From contig JAUXUR010000046.1 of the NCBI GenBank assembly GCA_030680745.1, positions 1 through 64,000 of the forward strand: DNA of 64,000 nt, given 5' to 3'. Below, piece by piece: positions 1 through 7,805 of this stretch (positions are counted from its first letter, which is position 1; each line of letters starts with the position of its first letter). The position numbers and the translations under genes are program-made. A model generated the notes under the pieces. That model was not told the origin of the DNA, made no database searches, and saw only the letters and a program-made list of their open reading frames with translations. The stretch comes from Alphaproteobacteria bacterium. GTDB taxonomy: Bacteria > Pseudomonadota > Alphaproteobacteria > JAUXUR01.

Positions 1-2
1 AG

Positions 3-65
3 TCTTACATCAAACAGCAAGAGCAGCTTGACGACCGAGGTTCGGATGAACCAGGTGAATTCTAG
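3..65 (+). CDS. 3' end of an unidentified gene (partial)
   Basis: An open frame runs in from the left edge and ends at a TAG at 63-65, giving 20 residues rich in Gln, Asp, Glu and Gly. A terminator-like hairpin follows about 50 nt later, as expected for a true gene end. The piece is too short to assign to a family. Another frame is also open here until 89-91, so this is a tentative reading. Confidence 0.3.
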   Translation, partial: SYIKQQEQLDDRGSDEPGEF

Positions 66-112
66 TCGTTTAAATCAACCCGGCAGTCTTTAAGACTGCT
101 AAATACCGTCAA

Positions 113-133
113 GCCCCCGGCTTTGCCGGGGCG
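113..133. terminator. Hairpin between convergent genes
   Basis: CCCCGG at 115-120 pairs with CCGGGG at 126-131 around a CTTTG loop. It lies between the gene ending at 65 on the plus strand and the hydrolase ending at 154 on the minus strand, so it could serve both. No good T-run follows on either side. A second palindrome (GCAGTCTT/AAGACTGC, 83-99) lies just upstream. Confidence 0.45.
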
Positions 134-153
134 TTATGACTTTAATGATTGAT

Positions 154-1176
154 TCATTTTGTGTTTTTTAAGCAGGATTCTAACCACTTAAATGATTTTT
201 GGATAATATCTGGTCTTTTTCGAACGTAATGATCCATATCCGGAACACGTAAATAGGTTATATTTGCACCAACGTTTTTTGCTTTTTGCACAAAGGCATC
301 ACTCGATTGAATAATCGTATCTTGTGCACCAGCGACAACCAAAAATGGTGTGCGTATCTTTTTGTAATCTGGCAAAGGATAAAGTAAAGCATCAGCATGA
401 TATTTATAGCTCATCCCTAAAAAATTTTGATCAACATTTGGATTGCGTATAATAATATTCATACGTGTGTCATAATTTTTTCGTGCTTTAATATCTTCTG
501 AGCAAATACAACAATCACTTAATTTAATATGATGAAGACATTCAGGATTTTCAACAAGTAATTGTTGTGTGAATATCCAAAGCTCTTCGCGCCATGACCA
601 GTCACCCGCACCTGACCAATTCATCGTCGCAATACTAATTTCTGGATAATCTTCTGTAAGACTTGTTACTATTGGGCCGCCCTCTGAAACCCCAAAGAAA
701 ATTATTTTTTCATTCCATCCTTTTGGTGGATTCGTTTTTAAATGATTAATTACTGTCTTATGATCTTTTAAACGTTGTGATCGTGTGTAATGATCCATGA
801 ATCCTTTTTCGTTAATCTTATTGCCATCAACACCCCATTGTTCTAGCGTTAAAACGCCTGCGCCTAAATCAAGAAATTCTTTTAAGAAATAGCGATGAAA
901 ATGGATAATACTTTCGATATTATCTTTGGTTGAAGATCCACCACACATAATAGCAATAGGGTAATTGTTTACGGATGGTTTACTTAAATAGTAAATAATA
1001 TCAGCTGTATTTTCATCCAAACGTTTTGTTTTAAACCGTGAAGAAGGCGGAATATTATAAGAAGGTATGTCTTCTCTATTGGTAAATTTATAGGGTGTTA
1101 TTTCATTAGATTCTGATGCACTGACCAACTTCAACGAAAAGACAACGTTTAATAAAATAGATAATAAAACTCTCAT
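154..1176 (-). CDS. Secreted alpha/beta-hydrolase family protein
   Basis: The 340-residue product has an N-terminal signal peptide (about residues 1-20), so it probably acts outside the cytoplasm. A complete serine-hydrolase triad is visible: nucleophile Ser164 in a GVSEG elbow, Asp286 in a strand-end GAQD, and His316 in MDH near the C-terminus. The fold is therefore alpha/beta hydrolase; the substrate cannot be read from the sequence. A cluster of four cysteines (about residues 212-225) sits in the lid region. Its ATG overlaps the stop of the upstream HTH gene by four bases (ATGA), implying translational coupling and co-transcription with the HTH and DUF2975 genes. Confidence 0.75.
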   Translation of the reverse strand: MRVLLSILLNVVFSLKLVSASESNEITPYKFTNREDIPSYNIPPSSRFKTKRLDENTADIIYYLSKPSVNNYPIAIMCGGSSTKDNIESIIHFHRYFLKEFLDLGAGVLTLEQWGVDGNKINEKGFMDHYTRSQRLKDHKTVINHLKTNPPKGWNEKIIFFGVSEGGPIVTSLTEDYPEISIATMNWSGAGDWSWREELWIFTQQLLVENPECLHHIKLSDCCICSEDIKARKNYDTRMNIIIRNPNVDQNFLGMSYKYHADALLYPLPDYKKIRTPFLVVAGAQDTIIQSSDAFVQKAKNVGANITYLRVPDMDHYVRKRPDIIQKSFKWLESCLKNTK

Positions 1177-1391
1177 GATAGATTCCCATCATTTTTAAAT
1201 TCTAAAATATCCCCAGGCTGACATTTTAAATGTTCACAAATGTTTTCAAGCGTTGAAAAGCGAATGGCCTTCGCCTTGCCAGTTTTTAAAATCGATAAAT
1301 TTTGGATCGTAATACCAATTAACTCAGCCAAATCTTGCAATTTCATTTTTCTTTTGGCCAACATCACATCAAGATTCACAATAATACCCAT
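1173..1391 (-). CDS. Small Cro/C1-type (YozG-like) HTH transcription regulator
   Basis: This 72-residue protein is essentially one helix-turn-helix domain of the kind (HTH_26) usually paired with DUF2975 membrane proteins. I chose the ATG at 1391 because a perfect GGAGG (1396-1400) lies five bases upstream; an in-frame ATG at 1403 would put that Shine-Dalgarno inside the gene. It lies between the DUF2975 gene and the hydrolase and overlaps the hydrolase start by four bases. It probably regulates its own small operon, by analogy with other DUF2975-HTH pairs. The ligand or signal is unknown. Confidence 0.75.
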   Translation of the reverse strand: MGIIVNLDVMLAKRKMKLQDLAELIGITIQNLSILKTGKAKAIRFSTLENICEHLKCQPGDILEFKNDGNLS

Positions 1392-1402
1392 AAAATCCTC
1401 CA

Positions 1403-1969
1403 TTATATTGTGAATTGTTGTTCATTATGAAGTTTGCTCGCTTCTACCATTACCCAAGAAATAACAATCACAAGAATGCCAGAAAAGAGAACTTCTATAT
1501 TAGGTGTTCCAAAAGTAAGCGTAATATAGCGATGACCTGCAGGATTTGAAAATGTAACACCAAGCATCATGAGCGTTTCACTGAGCGGTTTTGCAAGAAG
1601 CGCATCAAAAAACATGAGCCAGCCCAAATATTTATAATGATTAGCATTTATCGTATTAAAGACTTCACCTTTTTGATAATTTCGAAAAATAGCTTTGAGA
1701 ACGAAAAAACTTAAAAATAATGGCAATGTACACAAAATTTGGCTAGCAAAACCAATTATTTTTGACGTAAATGTCCAATTAACGGCACTCAAATAAATCG
1801 AACCCTCGGGTGTTTCGACTGGATGATGCAATAACCCTTGCGCTAAAAGATTTTTTATTATGTCTGAATCAATAAAAATCCATTGAATGATAATGAATAG
1901 TGGATAAGCTATTATCAATACATTGAAGATGAACAATAGATAAGAACTTACTTTTTGAATTTGTTTCAT
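1403..1969 (-). CDS. DUF2975 family integral membrane protein
   Basis: The 188-residue protein has four predicted membrane helices (about residues 8-30, 68-95, 110-135 and 155-178). That length and topology, with an HTH_26-type regulator immediately downstream, fit the DUF2975 family. Members are generally found as membrane partners of the small regulator; their biochemical role is not established. It is the first gene of a probable three-gene operon with the HTH gene and the secreted hydrolase. Confidence 0.65.
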   Translation of the reverse strand: MKQIQKVSSYLLFIFNVLIIAYPLFIIIQWIFIDSDIIKNLLAQGLLHHPVETPEGSIYLSAVNWTFTSKIIGFASQILCTLPLFLSFFVLKAIFRNYQKGEVFNTINANHYKYLGWLMFFDALLAKPLSETLMMLGVTFSNPAGHRYITLTFGTPNIEVLFSGILVIVISWVMVEASKLHNEQQFTI

Positions 1970-2068
1970 TGCGATCTCATATAATAACGTTGATGTGATT
2001 TACATCTTATCAATCAAATTTTGTATGTCAATAAGTTTTTATCGTTTATCAATAAAAAATGAATTTAT

Positions 2069-3229
2069 TTATACGCTCGTTTCGCCTCTGAATCTGAAGA
2101 GAAAGAGCGCTAACGTAGAAAACGCACAAAAATAAAAGGCAAAATGAATAAGTTGATTTTCATCTGCAATATCGGCGAAAACTGTGCCAAGAAGAGAAAA
2201 AGATGTGACGACAATTGAGCGTAATGAACTTGAAGTTGCTTTAAGATCTGGAAAATAGGCAAAAACTTTTGTAGTTGTTGCAGGAAATAAAAGACCAAAT
2301 CCCAGAAAATATATAAAAAGACTTATGTAAATGGGTATTATTGAATCAATATTAGTTAATGCAATTATAAACAAAACAACAGAGGCTAAAATTCCTAATG
2401 TAATAGCTAGATAAATAAGGTTATTCAATCCAATTTTTTGTCCATATTTTCCGGCAAGATAACTACCACACGCATACCAAGGCATAAGCGACGTTAAAAA
2501 TAATCCGTATAATTCTGGTGAATATTGGAATTTTTCTTGAATATAAAAAGGTAGATACGAAATCATAAACCACTCACCTGAAACAAAAAGTGGAGATATG
2601 AGAAGTATAAACATAAATGATCGCGTGGTTAACATGCAATAATAGTCTTTGAAACGAAAAAGATTTTGCTTTTTGTGTGTGTCAGGCATATCTTTCGGGA
2701 CAATTTTTAAAATGCCTATAAACGAACATATATAAAGCGCAACGAGAATATGAAAATTATATCGCCATCCAAAATAATTAGTGATATATCCTCCAAAAGC
2801 AGGTGCTAAAGCGGGAATGATGGCAAAATAAATACCCAATATGCCGAAAACTTTTGTAGCTTTATGTTCAGGTGTGTAATCATGAATCATTGCAAGACCT
2901 ATAACACTTACTGTAGCACCACCCATCCCTTGAAGAATGCGTGCAAAAAGCAATTGGTTAATAGAAGTGCAAAAGGCTGCAAGTATGCTGCCCATAATTG
3001 CAATCAAAAGCCCCATTAAAAGGATTCTACGTTTACCATAATGATCGGCGATTATGCCTGAAAATAAACAGGAAAGGATGGCGCCCGCCAAAAAATAAGT
3101 TAGACTGTGCTGAACAATGTCCCGATGTACATTAAATTCACGCGCAATTATAGGCATACTGGGGGTATAGATATCTGTTGAGATAAAATACGCAATAATT
3201 GATAAAATAATAAACGTTATAATTTTCAT
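2069..3229 (-). CDS. MFS efflux transporter, Bcr/CflA type
   Basis: A 12-helix major facilitator protein of about 386 residues. The motif A-like loop (GIIADHYGKRR) between helices 2 and 3 and the helix-1 pattern STDIYTPSMP are typical of the DHA1 Bcr/CflA drug-exporter group. I chose the ATG at 3229, where the product begins directly with the first helix; a GTG at 3262 would add 11 polar residues. It is divergent from a second, clearly different Bcr/CflA-like gene at 3745, with insertion-sequence debris between them. The substrate is unknown. Confidence 0.75.
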   Translation of the reverse strand: MKIITFIILSIIAYFISTDIYTPSMPIIAREFNVHRDIVQHSLTYFLAGAILSCLFSGIIADHYGKRRILLMGLLIAIMGSILAAFCTSINQLLFARILQGMGGATVSVIGLAMIHDYTPEHKATKVFGILGIYFAIIPALAPAFGGYITNYFGWRYNFHILVALYICSFIGILKIVPKDMPDTHKKQNLFRFKDYYCMLTTRSFMFILLISPLFVSGEWFMISYLPFYIQEKFQYSPELYGLFLTSLMPWYACGSYLAGKYGQKIGLNNLIYLAITLGILASVVLFIIALTNIDSIIPIYISLFIYFLGFGLLFPATTTKVFAYFPDLKATSSSLRSIVVTSFSLLGTVFADIADENQLIHFAFYFCAFSTLALFLFRFRGETSV

Positions 3230-3327
3230 AATAGAGGTCGCACATTCAACAGTGAAGCACACAATCTGGATTTAGTTTCATAAGCCAATTGATGGTAAGA
3301 TGACTCTAGCCAAAAGGAGAATATCTT

Positions 3328-3426
3328 ATGGTAAAAACCCACTATTATTTGACCTATGAAGAACGTTGCCAGATTTATGCACTTTTGAAAAGAGGTGTAA
3401 GTAACCTGAGCCTGGGATTAGGTTGA
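3328..3426 (+). pseudogene. IS30-family transposase, 5' fragment
   Basis: An ATG with a good AAAGGAG Shine-Dalgarno (about 3313-3319) opens a frame whose first 24 residues resemble the N-terminus of IS30 transposases (an LTYEERCQIYALLKRG-type start). The similarity stops abruptly and the frame ends after 32 codons. The HTH continuation and the DDE catalytic domain are absent, so this is a truncated remnant and not a functional element. Confidence 0.6.
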
Positions 3427-3487
3427 TTTTTTTATAAAAATCAGGCAAGTAACTCTAAATAAAACCAAATACAAAGAGGGTTTGCCA

Positions 3488-3740
3488 GTGTACCAAGATA
3501 TCACAGAACTTTTTTGCCGTATTGATGATTTTTGTAAAGATGTTAAAAAAAATGAAAAAGTAAAAACTTTGGGTAGTGCCCATCTTCAAAAATGAAGCAC
3601 GACACCTTAAAGTGTATGTTGAAAAATATAGTCACAGAAAGGCATTGCAACGAAATTCAACAAGAATTCCTTCTATATCAGAAAGTGAAATAGTAACAAT
3701 GTTCAATTGCTTAAAGTCGTCAGGATTTAAGGATATTTAA
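3488..3740 (+). pseudogene. IS982-family transposase, 5' fragment in two frames
   Basis: A frame starting with GTG at 3488 encodes an ITELFCRIDDFCKD-like N-terminus typical of IS982 transposases and stops at 3593-3595. A second frame (about 3600-3740) continues with the following family segment (RIPSISESEIVTM-like) and stops just before the catalytic domain. The first part is interrupted at the 42-bp repeat at 3581-3622, which also occurs inverted near 34.35 kb. The element is dead. Confidence 0.55.
3581..3622 (+). repeat. Dispersed 42-bp repeat, copy 1
   Basis: The stretch contains a near-palindromic centre (ACACCTTAAAGTGT) flanked by AAAATGAAG. A closely matching copy in inverted orientation lies at 34334-34375. 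Both copies sit beside mobile-element remnants, so this may be an insertion-sequence end or a small mobile repeat. Confidence 0.5.
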
Positions 3741-3744
3741 AATA

Positions 3745-4941
3745 ATGACCCAAAATCCACCCAAATTTATGCTGCTTATAACAGTCATCCTTATGGATAT
3801 TTTAGCCGGGATGGAATTTGATCTTTTTGTACCAAGTTTTCCTGAATTGCAAGGTCAGTTTAATCTCTCACCATTCTGGGTTGAAGCCTTATTATCGGTT
3901 AATTTTATTGGCTTTTGTATCAGTCTATTTTTTGTAGGGGGGATGGCTGATCGATATGGCCGTAAGCCAATTATATTGCTGGGTCTTGCGACTTTTATCG
4001 TGGGTAGTATCCTTTGTTTATGGGCCATATCTTTTCAATTGCTTCTTTTTGGGCGTTTTCTTCAAGGTGTGGGCGTTGCAGCGCCTGCGATCCTTAGTTT
4101 TTTAATTATTGCGGATAGCTATCCTGTTAAAAAACAACAATATTTTACGGCGATGTTGAATGGATTTATGAATGTCTCTGTAGGGTTTGCACCTGTTATT
4201 GGGTCTTATATCACCTTGTATTTTCATTGGCAGGGTAATTTTATAGCGCTTTTATTGTTAGGACTCGTAATATTTATGATGACCCTATTTTTTATTCCAG
4301 TTACTAAATCAACCGGACCTAAAGAAAGCATTTCTTGGCGAGGATATATCCCAATATTTAAATCAAAACCTTTAAGGCTTTTAATCATATGTTTTATATT
4401 TTCGTTTGTTCCTTATTGGATTTTTGTGGGCATGTCACCAATATTGTACATGAAAGATTTAGGCGTGAGTCTTTCACATTTCGGCTATTATCAAGGCGCA
4501 TTAGCGTTAATATTTGGACTTGGCAGCATCTTTTTTGGCTTCGTTATCAATAAATATGACCAGAAGAAAATGCTCTATTTTTCACCTCTTATGATGATTA
4601 TTGCCTTAATTATGATTGTTTTTGTCTCAGCCTTAGATAGTCGTGATCCTTTGCTAATTACTCTTGCTTTCTTACCTTTTTGCATCGGTCAGATTATTCC
4701 AACTACGATACTCTACCCTTTGTGCATTAATTTTATGCCGCAGGCAAAGGGGAGGGTATCAGCCATTATTCAAGGGTCACGTCTTATTCTTGCTGCCCTT
4801 GGTCTACAATGCGCTGGTTATTTTTATCAAGGATCATTTCGTAATATTGGAATAATTTTAGTTGTTTTTATCCTTGTTACAATCGTTATGCTGCTTTTTG
4901 TTATTAATAATAGTAAAATAGTGAAGTTTTCCAATGAATAG
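3745..4941 (+). CDS. MFS efflux transporter, Bcr/CflA-like
   Basis: A 398-residue, 12-helix major facilitator protein with a clear motif A (GGMADRYGRKP, about residues 65-75) and the helix-4 Arg pattern GRFLQGVG characteristic of DHA1 exporters. It shares a family but little detailed sequence with the pump at 2069-3229. It lies 8 nt before a GNAT acetyltransferase gene, which suggests co-transcription. Export of a small toxic compound is the expected role; the substrate cannot be inferred. Confidence 0.75.
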   Translation: MTQNPPKFMLLITVILMDILAGMEFDLFVPSFPELQGQFNLSPFWVEALLSVNFIGFCISLFFVGGMADRYGRKPIILLGLATFIVGSILCLWAISFQLLLFGRFLQGVGVAAPAILSFLIIADSYPVKKQQYFTAMLNGFMNVSVGFAPVIGSYITLYFHWQGNFIALLLLGLVIFMMTLFFIPVTKSTGPKESISWRGYIPIFKSKPLRLLIICFIFSFVPYWIFVGMSPILYMKDLGVSLSHFGYYQGALALIFGLGSIFFGFVINKYDQKKMLYFSPLMMIIALIMIVFVSALDSRDPLLITLAFLPFCIGQIIPTTILYPLCINFMPQAKGRVSAIIQGSRLILAALGLQCAGYFYQGSFRNIGIILVVFILVTIVMLLFVINNSKIVKFSNE

Positions 4942-4949
4942 GGTGTTAT

Positions 4950-5387
4950 ATGGTAGAGATTAGATTTGTAAAAGCAACACATGATCATGAATGGGTACAT
5001 TATCATCGTATCAATGAAAAACAAATTTTTAAGCCAAGGAATCTCGTTTACAATCGCGAACGTCCCTGTTTTACTGATCTAAGTCACCATCATTTTGTGC
5101 TTTATAGTGGGTCCGATATTGTTGCTATGGCGCATGTCCAAGTCCTGAATGAGAACGAGGTCGCTTTGAAATGTTTAGCAATAGATTCAAATTTTCAGCA
5201 TAAGGGTTTTGGGAAAATCATGATGCGGTTCATTGAAAAATGGTGTCTTGATCAGGGAAGAAATGCTCTTAAAATGCATGCGGCTTTATCAGCTGAGCAT
5301 TTTTATCGTCAATTGGGTTATGTTGAAATGCCTTTTGGTGAACAATCGATTGCGCAAGATGTAATTGATTTAGGAAAGTATTTATAG
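4950..5387 (+). CDS. GNAT family N-acetyltransferase
   Basis: The 145-residue product has the acetyl-CoA pyrophosphate-binding motif A of GNAT enzymes (QHKGFGK, residues 83-89), preceded by the LKCLAID strand and followed by the AEHFYRQLGY motif B region. Such enzymes transfer acetyl groups from acetyl-CoA to amines. The acceptor is unknown. The gene follows the efflux pump by 8 nt, so the two may act together in resistance to a compound, but this is only inferred from position. Confidence 0.75.
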   Translation: MVEIRFVKATHDHEWVHYHRINEKQIFKPRNLVYNRERPCFTDLSHHHFVLYSGSDIVAMAHVQVLNENEVALKCLAIDSNFQHKGFGKIMMRFIEKWCLDQGRNALKMHAALSAEHFYRQLGYVEMPFGEQSIAQDVIDLGKYL

Positions 5388-5462
5388 TCAGATACATTGA
5401 CTTATTTGTCGCCTTAATCTATTTTTTAAATAGTATAAAATTTTTATCAGGAGTTTATCATA

Positions 5463-6251
5463 TTGCGTAAAATATTTTTTGCATTATCTGCTGTTCTTTT
5501 TTCATTCTCTACACAAGCTTCAAATAATGCTTTTGTCGCTAAAGAAAATGGCAAAATTGTTAAACAAGAGGGTAAATGCGATGAACGTCATTCCCCGTTT
5601 TCTACTTTTAAAACACCTTTAGCCCTGATGGGTTTTGATGCAGGTATATTAACTAATCCACAAGCACCATTGGTAGAATTTACATCAGAAATAAAGAAAA
5701 ATATTGAGCCCTGGTATATGCCAGAAAAATATCCAGGCATGATTTTTTGGGGTAGAGCTCAAACACCTGCTTCCTGGATAAAATATTCTGTTGTTTGGTA
5801 TTCTCATTATGTTTCTCAAAAACTTGGTATGAAAAAATTCCAGCATTATGTGAATGAATTTAATTATGGGAATAAAGATGTCTCAGGTGATTCACAAAAA
5901 AAAGATGGATTGCTTACGTCATGGATCCAGAGTTCTTTAGAGATATCTCCTTTAGAACAGGTTGATTTTATTGAAAAATTAAGCACTCTCAATTTGCCTT
6001 TATCAAAGCAAGCACAAGAACATACGAAAAATATTATTGAATTGGAAAATGTTGGGGATGATTGGAAACTTTATGGCAAAACAGGTGGTTCAAAAAAGCA
6101 AGGTTGGTTCGTTGGTTGGATTGAAAAAGGAAATCGAATTATATCTTTTACTCAATATATCGAACAATCTGATGATTCTTTGATAAGCGGCGGACGTGTT
6201 GCAAAAGAAATTGCCAAAGATAATTTGATAGGTTTGATGTTGCCGTTATAG
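5463..6251 (+). CDS. Class D (OXA-type) beta-lactamase
   Basis: The 262-residue precursor has a signal peptide ending near TQA-S (residue 19), so the enzyme is periplasmic. All class D active-site elements are visible: S-T-F-K at 47-50 (nucleophile Ser47, carboxylatable Lys50), S-V-V at 109-111, Y-G-N at 135-137, a Trp at 154 and K-T-G at 206-208. It should hydrolyse penicillin-type beta-lactams; the spectrum cannot be predicted. The start is a TTG at 5463, nine bases after a CAGGAG Shine-Dalgarno; no in-frame ATG lies nearby. It is a single gene with no regulator beside it. Confidence 0.9.
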   Translation: MRKIFFALSAVLFSFSTQASNNAFVAKENGKIVKQEGKCDERHSPFSTFKTPLALMGFDAGILTNPQAPLVEFTSEIKKNIEPWYMPEKYPGMIFWGRAQTPASWIKYSVVWYSHYVSQKLGMKKFQHYVNEFNYGNKDVSGDSQKKDGLLTSWIQSSLEISPLEQVDFIEKLSTLNLPLSKQAQEHTKNIIELENVGDDWKLYGKTGGSKKQGWFVGWIEKGNRIISFTQYIEQSDDSLISGGRVAKEIAKDNLIGLMLPL

Positions 6252-6306
6252 AATAGTGAACTAATTATAAAATACTACAAGTTGAAGATCATCTAGCTCC
6301 TTCTTC

Positions 6307-6326
6307 CTACTTCCCGCGGGAAGTAG
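6307..6326. repeat. 20-bp perfect palindrome
   Basis: CTACTTCCCGCGGGAAGTAG is a perfect palindrome and unusually GC-rich for its surroundings. It lies 55 nt after the beta-lactamase stop and between convergent genes, so it may act as a transcription terminator. Its halves also occur at the inner edges of the nested repeat at 60.6-61.0 kb, so it is probably a minimal relic of that repeat family. Confidence 0.6.
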
Positions 6327-6362
6327 GGGGATTATAGTGTTTTCGAGTTATCCTAACTATAT

Positions 6363-7106
6363 TTAATCATGATTTTTTCTTTTAAACTGACGCGCCATAA
6401 CAGTTTGAGGCTTGAATGCAACCTTATACCCTATTTTTATTTTACATTCTTGGAATAAATTTTTCTGCGCTTCAATTAATAAAGCTCCTGAAAAGCTTCT
6501 ATACAATAATCTTCCTGTTTTTTCCCATGTATTAGCATAACGTAATATGAATTTTTTATTAATAGGTGGAAAATAAAGCATACGTTCACGTTTTAAAAAC
6601 GAAAAGGATGATTTTTCAAGCAGATTTCGGATTTGTCGTGTTGTGAAAGGCCGACCATGACCAAAAGGTGTTTTGGATAATTGAGACCACATCCCTTTAC
6701 GGTTTGGCAAAAGAAGTAAAATTTTACCGTGATCTGCTAAAACGCGCCAACATTCACGCAAAAAAAGACTTGTTGATTCTGTATTTTCAAGTGTGTGCAT
6801 AACAAGAATATAATCAACACAACAATCTGGAAGGGGAAGTTCTTCCTCATAGGTTAAAAAAGCTGAATTGAGTACATCTTTTTTAGGCCATTGAACAATA
6901 CCCTGCGCTGCAGGCATTGCCATCATAAAACGATCGGCGATGGGTATTAAATCTTCTAAAAAAGGAATGGGATAGCCAATGCCCAAAATTTTTTGATGGT
7001 GTAAATTTGGCCAAATTTCTTTAATTTTTTTAAATATAATCTTCGCTGCACTTTGTCCCAAGTCAGCGTCATAAAAGTTTATTAATGTGCGTATATCATG
7101 AAACAT
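6363..7106 (-). CDS. Class I SAM-dependent methyltransferase (methyltransferase type 11-like)
   Basis: A 247-residue protein with a Rossmann-like arrangement: a degenerate SAM loop ILGIGYPIPF (about residues 40-49), then the acidic LPDCCVDYILVMHTLEN segment (about 91-107) and WRVLADHGKILLLLPN (about 119-134), which match strands 4 and 5 of type 11 methyltransferases. The glycine-rich loop is weaker than usual. Similar proteins of this length are common in Alphaproteobacteria; their substrates are not established. No strong Shine-Dalgarno precedes the ATG. Confidence 0.6.
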   Translation of the reverse strand: MFHDIRTLINFYDADLGQSAAKIIFKKIKEIWPNLHHQKILGIGYPIPFLEDLIPIADRFMMAMPAAQGIVQWPKKDVLNSAFLTYEEELPLPDCCVDYILVMHTLENTESTSLFLRECWRVLADHGKILLLLPNRKGMWSQLSKTPFGHGRPFTTRQIRNLLEKSSFSFLKRERMLYFPPINKKFILRYANTWEKTGRLLYRSFSGALLIEAQKNLFQECKIKIGYKVAFKPQTVMARQFKRKNHD

Positions 7107-7161
7107 GATTCATTATAGCGCAATTTTAATTCAATACATCTAGATAAATATAAAAGTTATA

Positions 7162-7644
7162 TTAAGCTTCATTTTTTAAAGCACAATATTTACCTGAAAA
7201 ATAAAGCAAAGGCTGGGCATCGGTTAGTTTTAGATCTTGCACTTTACCTAAAATAATATCGTGATCACCCCCATTATAAATTGCTCCTTTTTCACATTCA
7301 ATGATGCCTAAAGCATTTTTTAATTGAGGACAATTATTTTTACCAAATTCAAAATCTATATTATCCCATTGATCTCCAAAAAAGGGTTTTGCAAAATGTA
7401 TAGAAAGATCTGTTTGGGTATCAGCTAATATATTAATTGTAAAATGAGATTGATTCCCTAAATGGGAATAAAAACGTGTTTTTTTGGCAAGACAAAAAAG
7501 AACCATGGGTGGGTCCAATGATAAAGACGAAAATGCATTAATCGTGAGACCAAAAGGTTTTTGATGAGCATCTAATGTAGTAACGATGGCAATGCCGGTT
7601 GTAAATTTACCCATTACTTTTTTAAAAAGCGCTTCTTTTATCAT
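7162..7644 (-). CDS. Flavin reductase-like (FMN-binding) domain protein
   Basis: The 160-residue protein matches the flavin reductase-like split-barrel family along its length: a TGIAIVTT strand, the FGLTINAFSSLSLDPPM FMN-phosphate region (about residues 31-47), and the GDHDIILGKV motif (about 126-135). Members reduce FMN or FAD with NAD(P)H and supply reduced flavin to two-component monooxygenases. No partner monooxygenase is visible nearby. An AGGA Shine-Dalgarno precedes the ATG. Confidence 0.75.
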   Translation of the reverse strand: MIKEALFKKVMGKFTTGIAIVTTLDAHQKPFGLTINAFSSLSLDPPMVLFCLAKKTRFYSHLGNQSHFTINILADTQTDLSIHFAKPFFGDQWDNIDFEFGKNNCPQLKNALGIIECEKGAIYNGGDHDIILGKVQDLKLTDAQPLLYFSGKYCALKNEA

Positions 7645-7717
7645 ACTATATCCTAATTATGTTAAGCATGATCATAAGGATTTAAGCGCATTTCGTCAAA
7701 AGAAAAAGAATTTTAAT

Positions 7718-7747
7718 AAAAAGGGCAAAACGCGTTTACCCTTTTTT
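7718..7747 (-). terminator. Rho-independent terminator for the 7806-8948 gene
   Basis: On the minus strand an A6-GGG arm pairs with CCC-T5 around an inner AAACGCGTTT palindrome and runs into a T-rich tail. It lies 59 nt past the stop of the secreted-protein gene at 7806. Confidence 0.7.
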
Positions 7748-7805
7748 GAAACGTATTAATGCAAAACAAGAAATAAGATATTAAGCACGAAAAAGTCAAC
7801 TTATC

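Noticed and set aside
3328-3740. An intact insertion sequence between the two MFS genes
   Set aside because: Only N-terminal pieces of IS30 and IS982 transposases are present; both lack the catalytic domain.
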